Below are positions 60,029 through 64,000 of a stretch of DNA of 64,000 nucleotides, piece after piece. The stretch spans positions 5,845,501 to 5,909,500 of the forward strand of contig NZ_CP134050.1 in NCBI RefSeq assembly GCF_031583145.1, read 5' to 3'. The position numbers and the translations under genes were made by a program. The DNA is from Brevibacillus brevis (GTDB lineage: Bacteria > Bacillota > Bacilli > Brevibacillales > Brevibacillaceae). Within the stretch, counting starts at the first letter, position 1. Every line of letters starts with the position of its first letter. Under the pieces are notes generated by a model. That model had not been told where the DNA came from, did not search any database, and saw only the letters and a list, made by a program, of their open reading frames with translations.

Positions 60029-60955
60029 CTACAAAACCAGCTTCACGCCGCTTGCTTTCTGCTCCAGCATCTTGCTCAGAATGGTGCCGATGTGCGCACC
60101 CGCCTCAATGGGCGAAGTCCCTTGCCTGTGAATATTGGAGATGACGGTTCGATCCGATTCGACCGTTCCTTTGCGGGGACGATAGCACATGTAGGCGCTC
60201 ATCGAGTGCGCGGTCACCAGTCCTGGCCTCTCCCCAATCAGCAGCACCAATACTTCCGGCTGCAGGATTTCGCCGATATGGTCCATGCTCGCCACGCGTC
60301 CGCCTTTGACGAAAAACGGCGTGCCACAGGATAGTCCGTAGCTTTTCAACGAGTCGGTCAAGGATGGAAGCACGTCCCGCAGATTGGCATCCACTGCGCT
60401 GGCGCTGAGGCCATCGGAGACGACGATCTGCACTTGCGGGTTTTTCTGGCAGCGCTCCTGGATCAGCCGCACGCCTTCCTCATTCAGGATCCGCCCCATG
60501 TCAGGGCGCTTCAAGTAATTGTCGGTATTGTCGTACTGCGTCTCCACCGTAAACAGCGAGAATTCGTCCAGGAGCGACTGCTGCACCTCTCCGTACACGG
60601 CGTCGACCGCCGCCGCATGGTCCCGTCTCAGCTGCAGCATGGTCTTTGTCAAAGGCCGGACGCCTGTACGCCACACGCCGATCCGTGCCGGAGTGCTGTC
60701 CAGCAGCTCCTGCAGACCTTCCTTACACTTCGGGTTGGGGATCATTGCTCTTTGCTCCGGTTCCGCCGGAGCTGCGGACCATCCTTGGCCCCCTGCTGCT
60801 TCCGACACCGCTTCAGGCGCTTGGCTGTCCCCTGCGGGTTTGGCTTCCAAGATGCCAGCAGACACTGGCGCCGGAGCCGTCTTCGCCATTTCGCTCAGCT
60901 TTTTCTGCAGCTCCGCCACTACCTTGTCTACCAAAAAGTCCAGTTGTTGTTCCAT
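60029..60955 (-). CDS. eutC: Ethanolamine ammonia-lyase small subunit
   Basis: 308 residues. An N-terminal extension rich in Ala, Pro and Gln (about residues 20-75) precedes the conserved core TPARIGVWRTGVRPLTKTMLQLRRDHAAAVDAV and the C-terminal MSAYMCYRPRKGTVESDRTVISNIH. With EutB it forms the adenosylcobalamin enzyme that splits ethanolamine to acetaldehyde and ammonia. It starts 19 bases after eutB. Confidence 0.95.
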   Translation of the reverse strand: MEQQLDFLVDKVVAELQKKLSEMAKTAPAPVSAGILEAKPAGDSQAPEAVSEAAGGQGWSAAPAEPEQRAMIPNPKCKEGLQELLDSTPARIGVWRTGVRPLTKTMLQLRRDHAAAVDAVYGEVQQSLLDEFSLFTVETQYDNTDNYLKRPDMGRILNEEGVRLIQERCQKNPQVQIVVSDGLSASAVDANLRDVLPSLTDSLKSYGLSCGTPFFVKGGRVASMDHIGEILQPEVLVLLIGERPGLVTAHSMSAYMCYRPRKGTVESDRTVISNIHRQGTSPIEAGAHIGTILSKMLEQKASGVKLVL

Positions 60956-60974
60956 CCGTCATTCACCTCCTCTG

Positions 60975-62336
60975 TCACATGAAAATCGTCGGATCGCCGG
61001 CTATTGCCGTCAGCTTGCCGTTTTCCATGATGCCCATCTTCTCCAGCCACTTCTCGAATGCCGGCGCAGGCCGCAGTCCGAGCACTTCCCGGAAAGCCGC
61101 AATGTCGTGAAAGCTCGTCGACTGGTAGTTGAGCATGACGTCGTCGGCCATCGCCACCCCGATCACGAAGTTCACGCCTGCTGCCGACAGAAGAATACCG
61201 AGATTGTCCATGTCGTTTTGGTCGACTTTCATGTGGTTGGTGTAGCACACGTCGCAGCCCATCGGAAGTCCGTGCAGCTTGCCCATGAAGTGATCCTCCA
61301 GTCCGGCACGGATGACTTGCCTGCTGTCGTACAAGTACTCCGGTCCGATGAAGCCGACTACCGTATTCACGATAAACGGCTGGTACTTGCGGGCCAGTCC
61401 GTAGCAGCGGGCTTCCATCGTCAGCTGATCGATGCCGAAGTGGGCCTCCGAGGACAGCTCCGAGCCTTGGCCTGTCTCGAAATACCAGAAGTTCGGACCC
61501 GTCGAGGTGCCTTCCTTGCGCATCAGCTCGTCGGCCTCGTTCAGGAGCGCTACGTCGATCCCGAACGCCTTGTTGCCTTTCTCGCTTCCCGCGAGGCTCT
61601 GGAAGATCAGATCGGCAGGCGCTCCCTGGCGGATGGCCCGCATCTGGGTGGAGACGTGGGCCAATACGCAGTTTTGCGTCGGAATGTCCCACTTGTCCAT
61701 CACTTCTTTGGTCATCATCAAGATGTCCTTGACGCTGTCGGCTGTATCGATGACCGGGTTGATCCCGATTACGGCGTCGCCGATTCCGTAGCTGAGACCT
61801 TCGTACAACGACGCCTTGATGCCCTGGACATTGTCCGACGGGTGATTCGGCTGCACCCTCGAGGCCAGCACGCCCGCTTGGCCAATGGCGGTGTTGCAGT
61901 GGCTGACGTTGCGAATTTTGGCTGCAGCCGTGATCAGATCGAGATTGCTCATCAGCTTGGCCGTCGCCGCGATCATTTCGCTGGACAGCCCGCGGCTGAT
62001 CCGCTTGATTTCGCTGTCCCCGGCCTGGTGGCTCAGCAAATATTCCCGCAGCTCGGCGACGCTCCAGTTTTTGATTTGGCTGTAAATCTTTTCGTTGATC
62101 CCTTCTTCGATCACGCGAGATACTTCATCTTCCTCGGCGGGCAAGAGGGGGTTGTTGCGAATATCCGCGAGCGTCATGTCCGCCAGCACCTGCTTGGCTG
62201 CCACCCGTTCGCGGGAATCGGCAGCGGCGATGCCTGCCAGCTGGTCGCCCGATTTGTCTTCGTTCGCCTTCGCGAAGACTTCTTTTACATCACGGAATTG
62301 GTACGTCTGTCCGAGGACGGTCGTTTTCAAATTCAC
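60975..62336 (-). CDS. eutB: Ethanolamine ammonia-lyase large subunit
   Basis: 453 residues, full length. Conserved blocks include GDAVIGINPVIDTADSVKDIL, HVSTQMRAIRQGAPADLIFQSLAGSE, GLPMGCDVCYTNHMKVDQND and YQSTSFHDIAAFREVLGLRPAP. It carries the ethanolamine site and most cobalamin contacts. GTG start 7 bases after the eutA stop, so the pair is tightly linked. Confidence 0.96.
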   Translation of the reverse strand: MNLKTTVLGQTYQFRDVKEVFAKANEDKSGDQLAGIAAADSRERVAAKQVLADMTLADIRNNPLLPAEEDEVSRVIEEGINEKIYSQIKNWSVAELREYLLSHQAGDSEIKRISRGLSSEMIAATAKLMSNLDLITAAAKIRNVSHCNTAIGQAGVLASRVQPNHPSDNVQGIKASLYEGLSYGIGDAVIGINPVIDTADSVKDILMMTKEVMDKWDIPTQNCVLAHVSTQMRAIRQGAPADLIFQSLAGSEKGNKAFGIDVALLNEADELMRKEGTSTGPNFWYFETGQGSELSSEAHFGIDQLTMEARCYGLARKYQPFIVNTVVGFIGPEYLYDSRQVIRAGLEDHFMGKLHGLPMGCDVCYTNHMKVDQNDMDNLGILLSAAGVNFVIGVAMADDVMLNYQSTSFHDIAAFREVLGLRPAPAFEKWLEKMGIMENGKLTAIAGDPTIFM

Positions 62337-62342
62337 CCTCGT

Positions 62343-63815
62343 TCACCCCTTTTCATGAGACCTTTCATCAAACGCAAGCGTTTTTACGACGACCGGGATA
62401 ATCGTTCCGGAGATCGGCTCGCCCAAGTCAATGTAATCGCCGTATTCGACGCGCACCTGATCGATGCAAATAATTTCAGGTTTGCCCCCGCAGCGCAAGG
62501 ACAGCGCCTGCCCGAGCGCTTTTGCCATATCCGTCTCGCAGATGACGACCATGGTTTTGCTTGCGGCAAACGTGCGCCGATACGCGTCCGCCAGCTCCTG
62601 TGCAATTGTCTGCAAGAGCTGGTACGAACAGTAGCCGATGCCGGACAGCGCGAGCGCAAACGGGACCCCTGCGGTCTGTTCGAACAGCCTGGCACCCAAA
62701 TCGTACACCTGGGCGATTTCCCGTCGAAGCAGGGCCGGGTCGCTCACATGCTCCTCCGACAGCTCCAGCTTGAGGATCGGGATATTGCGGATCGGCAGCA
62801 GCTCCGGTTTGATGTGCACCGTCGCTCCGCTGATTTCCGTGCTCTGCATCCCCGCGCCGATCACCGTAGCCCGCACCGTCTGCTCGGGGTCCACCCAACG
62901 CACCGGATAGGTTTCCTTCTCTCTTTCCTGCTGCAGCACTTCCCCCAGCATCGGACCAAAATCGCCGTACCGGCTGACATCGGCGATCGTCTGGACCGGT
63001 CCTTCCTTCATGAGCTGCCCCACTCCACCGGAAATGGACAGCTCCTCTACCGGAATCGGCTCCCGCAGATGATGGCCAAGCACCAACAGCCCGGAAATTT
63101 GCGTTTCACGGCCAGTGAGGTAATCGAGCATGCTGCGGCTCATTTCCCCGGCAATTTCCCGGATGTGCTCGACGCTCACCTGCTGGCCGGGTGCCACCCG
63201 CAATTGCTTGGCGTCAAGCCATGGCTGTATATTCGGGGACACGTACTGGACAGTTCCTCGCGGGTCCAGCCGGATCAACCTGCCTCCCACGTGGAAGGTC
63301 ACCGTCGCGATGGCCTTTCCCCTGGAAAAGTAAGCGGCGTTGGCCGTCCCGCCCCCGATGTCTACATTTACGATCGTCCCCTGGATTGCCTGCGACCTCT
63401 TTTCGGCCCCGGCTCCCTTGCCCGCCAGCACGCCTTCGAGATCGGCTCCCGCAGTCGCCACCACGAAATCCCCGGAGCGCTCCGCCAGCAGGTGTACGAT
63501 GTGCTGGGCGTTCTTTTTGCTGGCCGTCTCCCCTGTGATGATGACGGCGCCGGATTTGATCTCGGAGAGGCTGATGCGCGCCTGCTCGTATTCGGCTTTT
63601 AGAATCGCCCCGATTCCCTCGGCGTCGATCTCATCAAACCCGAGCAGCGGCGTGGAATGGACTGCGCTCGCATACAGCAGCTGTCGCTCCACGATCTGAT
63701 AGCGCGGCAGCGAAAAGGTGCTGGACATCCGCCCCAACCGCAGACGGCTGACAATCATTTTGGTGGTGCTGGTCCCCACGTCGATGCCGACGCTTTGGAT
63801 CCATTGTTCATCCAT
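62343..63815 (-). CDS. eutA: Ethanolamine ammonia-lyase reactivating factor
   Basis: 490 residues, actin/Hsp70-like ATPase fold: phosphate-1 motif SVGIDVGTSTTKMIVSRL at residues 9-26 and phosphate-2 region IVNVDIGGGTANAAYFS. It reactivates the lyase by exchanging damaged cobalamin. ATG after GGGGGAGGTACGT. First visible gene of the eut operon. Confidence 0.95.
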   Translation of the reverse strand: MDEQWIQSVGIDVGTSTTKMIVSRLRLGRMSSTFSLPRYQIVERQLLYASAVHSTPLLGFDEIDAEGIGAILKAEYEQARISLSEIKSGAVIITGETASKKNAQHIVHLLAERSGDFVVATAGADLEGVLAGKGAGAEKRSQAIQGTIVNVDIGGGTANAAYFSRGKAIATVTFHVGGRLIRLDPRGTVQYVSPNIQPWLDAKQLRVAPGQQVSVEHIREIAGEMSRSMLDYLTGRETQISGLLVLGHHLREPIPVEELSISGGVGQLMKEGPVQTIADVSRYGDFGPMLGEVLQQEREKETYPVRWVDPEQTVRATVIGAGMQSTEISGATVHIKPELLPIRNIPILKLELSEEHVSDPALLRREIAQVYDLGARLFEQTAGVPFALALSGIGYCSYQLLQTIAQELADAYRRTFAASKTMVVICETDMAKALGQALSLRCGGKPEIICIDQVRVEYGDYIDLGEPISGTIIPVVVKTLAFDERSHEKG

Positions 63816-63867
63816 ACGTACCTCCCCCTAGCCTTTCCGTGCCTGGCGGGCGTTCTTATCGGAACGA

Positions 63868-63980
63868 AAAGACGCCTGAACAGCCGGACCTCTCGCTTCC
63901 GGACTCATTCAAGCGCCTTTGCTCTTGCTTTGCTATCTACTTGTCATCGCCCTTTCAGGCGATTGAATTAATCAGGCGTT
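63868..63980 (-). promoter_or_regulatory. Structured leader of the eut operon
   Basis: On the minus strand a hairpin ATCGCCT-GAAA-GGGCGAT (with one T-G pair), a second CCGGA...TCCGG hairpin, and a long-range pair ACGCCTGA (63979-63972) with TCAGGCGT (63879-63872) lie before eutA. This looks like a regulated RNA leader. EutV-type antitermination or a cobalamin riboswitch is possible, but the full element is cut by the window edge and is not confirmed. Confidence 0.4.
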
Positions 63981-64000
63981 GGTCTCGATAGGCTGCTCCC

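Noticed and set aside
60519..63602. 1027-codon plus-strand open frame
   Set aside because: It lies antisense to eutC, eutB and eutA, which have clear family motifs; the frame is a composition artefact.
1..64000. CRISPR array, prophage or transposase
   Set aside because: No regularly spaced repeats, integrase or transposase motifs were seen; the only tandem repeat is the short coding one at 20431-20535.

Overview
The window looks like the chromosome of a low-to-mid GC Firmicute of the Paenibacillaceae type, most plausibly Brevibacillus or a close relative. The reasons are Gram-positive ribosome-binding sites with many GTG and TTG starts, a Bacillus-like malate dehydrogenase, a YhcN-type sporulation lipoprotein, TTGACA-17-TATAAT promoters, S-box and guanine riboswitches, and a GlpP protein. 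The genus is inferred from sequence character; no search was possible. About 48 protein genes were found. I saw no tRNA, rRNA, CRISPR array, prophage or insertion sequence.

The window is mostly a run of nutrient-scavenging modules. 1-2.0 kb: end of thiN, ung and a stalk-domain protein. 2.1-12.9 kb: a peptide ABC transporter behind two M20 hydrolases, divergent from two more M20 hydrolases. 13.0-15.8 kb: a methionine gamma-lyase-like gene and a sigma-54 activator behind a textbook -24/-12 promoter. 15.9-17.5 kb: a TetR/SDR divergent pair. 17.7-20.2 kb: a GMC dehydrogenase with its Tat-exported small subunit. 20.3-26.4 kb: a repeat-bearing lipoprotein, permease plus hydrolase, universal stress protein, glnS and a SET-domain protein. 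26.6-33.0 kb: a glycerol-3-phosphate/glycerophosphodiester operon (glpP, HAD, ugpC, ugpA, ugpE, ugpB, ugpQ).

33.2-39.5 kb holds the most unusual locus: a complete SAM-I (S-box) riboswitch with terminator stands before a BMP-type nucleoside ABC importer, a sulfite-oxidase-like molybdoenzyme and a nucleoside phosphorylase. This suggests salvage of a SAM-derived nucleoside such as methylthioadenosine. 39.6-44.2 kb: a chemoreceptor, a DUF3298-like protein, a MarR regulator, and an uncharacterised FAD dehydrogenase under a guanine-class riboswitch. A 12-base CGAACGTTCGTT element resembling PurR boxes recurs before both riboswitch-linked genes.

44.5-50.7 kb is an arginine/methylarginine block: permease, DDAH, a second guanidino-modifying hydrolase, and divergently an IclR regulator, rocB and an OsmC protein. 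Four copies of a 17-bp motif flank the IclR gene. 50.8-58.1 kb: a nucleobase permease, Rieske oxygenase, cardiolipin synthase, a LysR/SDR pair and an M29-like aminopeptidase. 58.2-59.0 kb: three small unrecognised ORFs. 59.0-64.0 kb: ethanolamine ammonia-lyase genes eutA, eutB and eutC followed by mdh, with a structured leader at the window edge.
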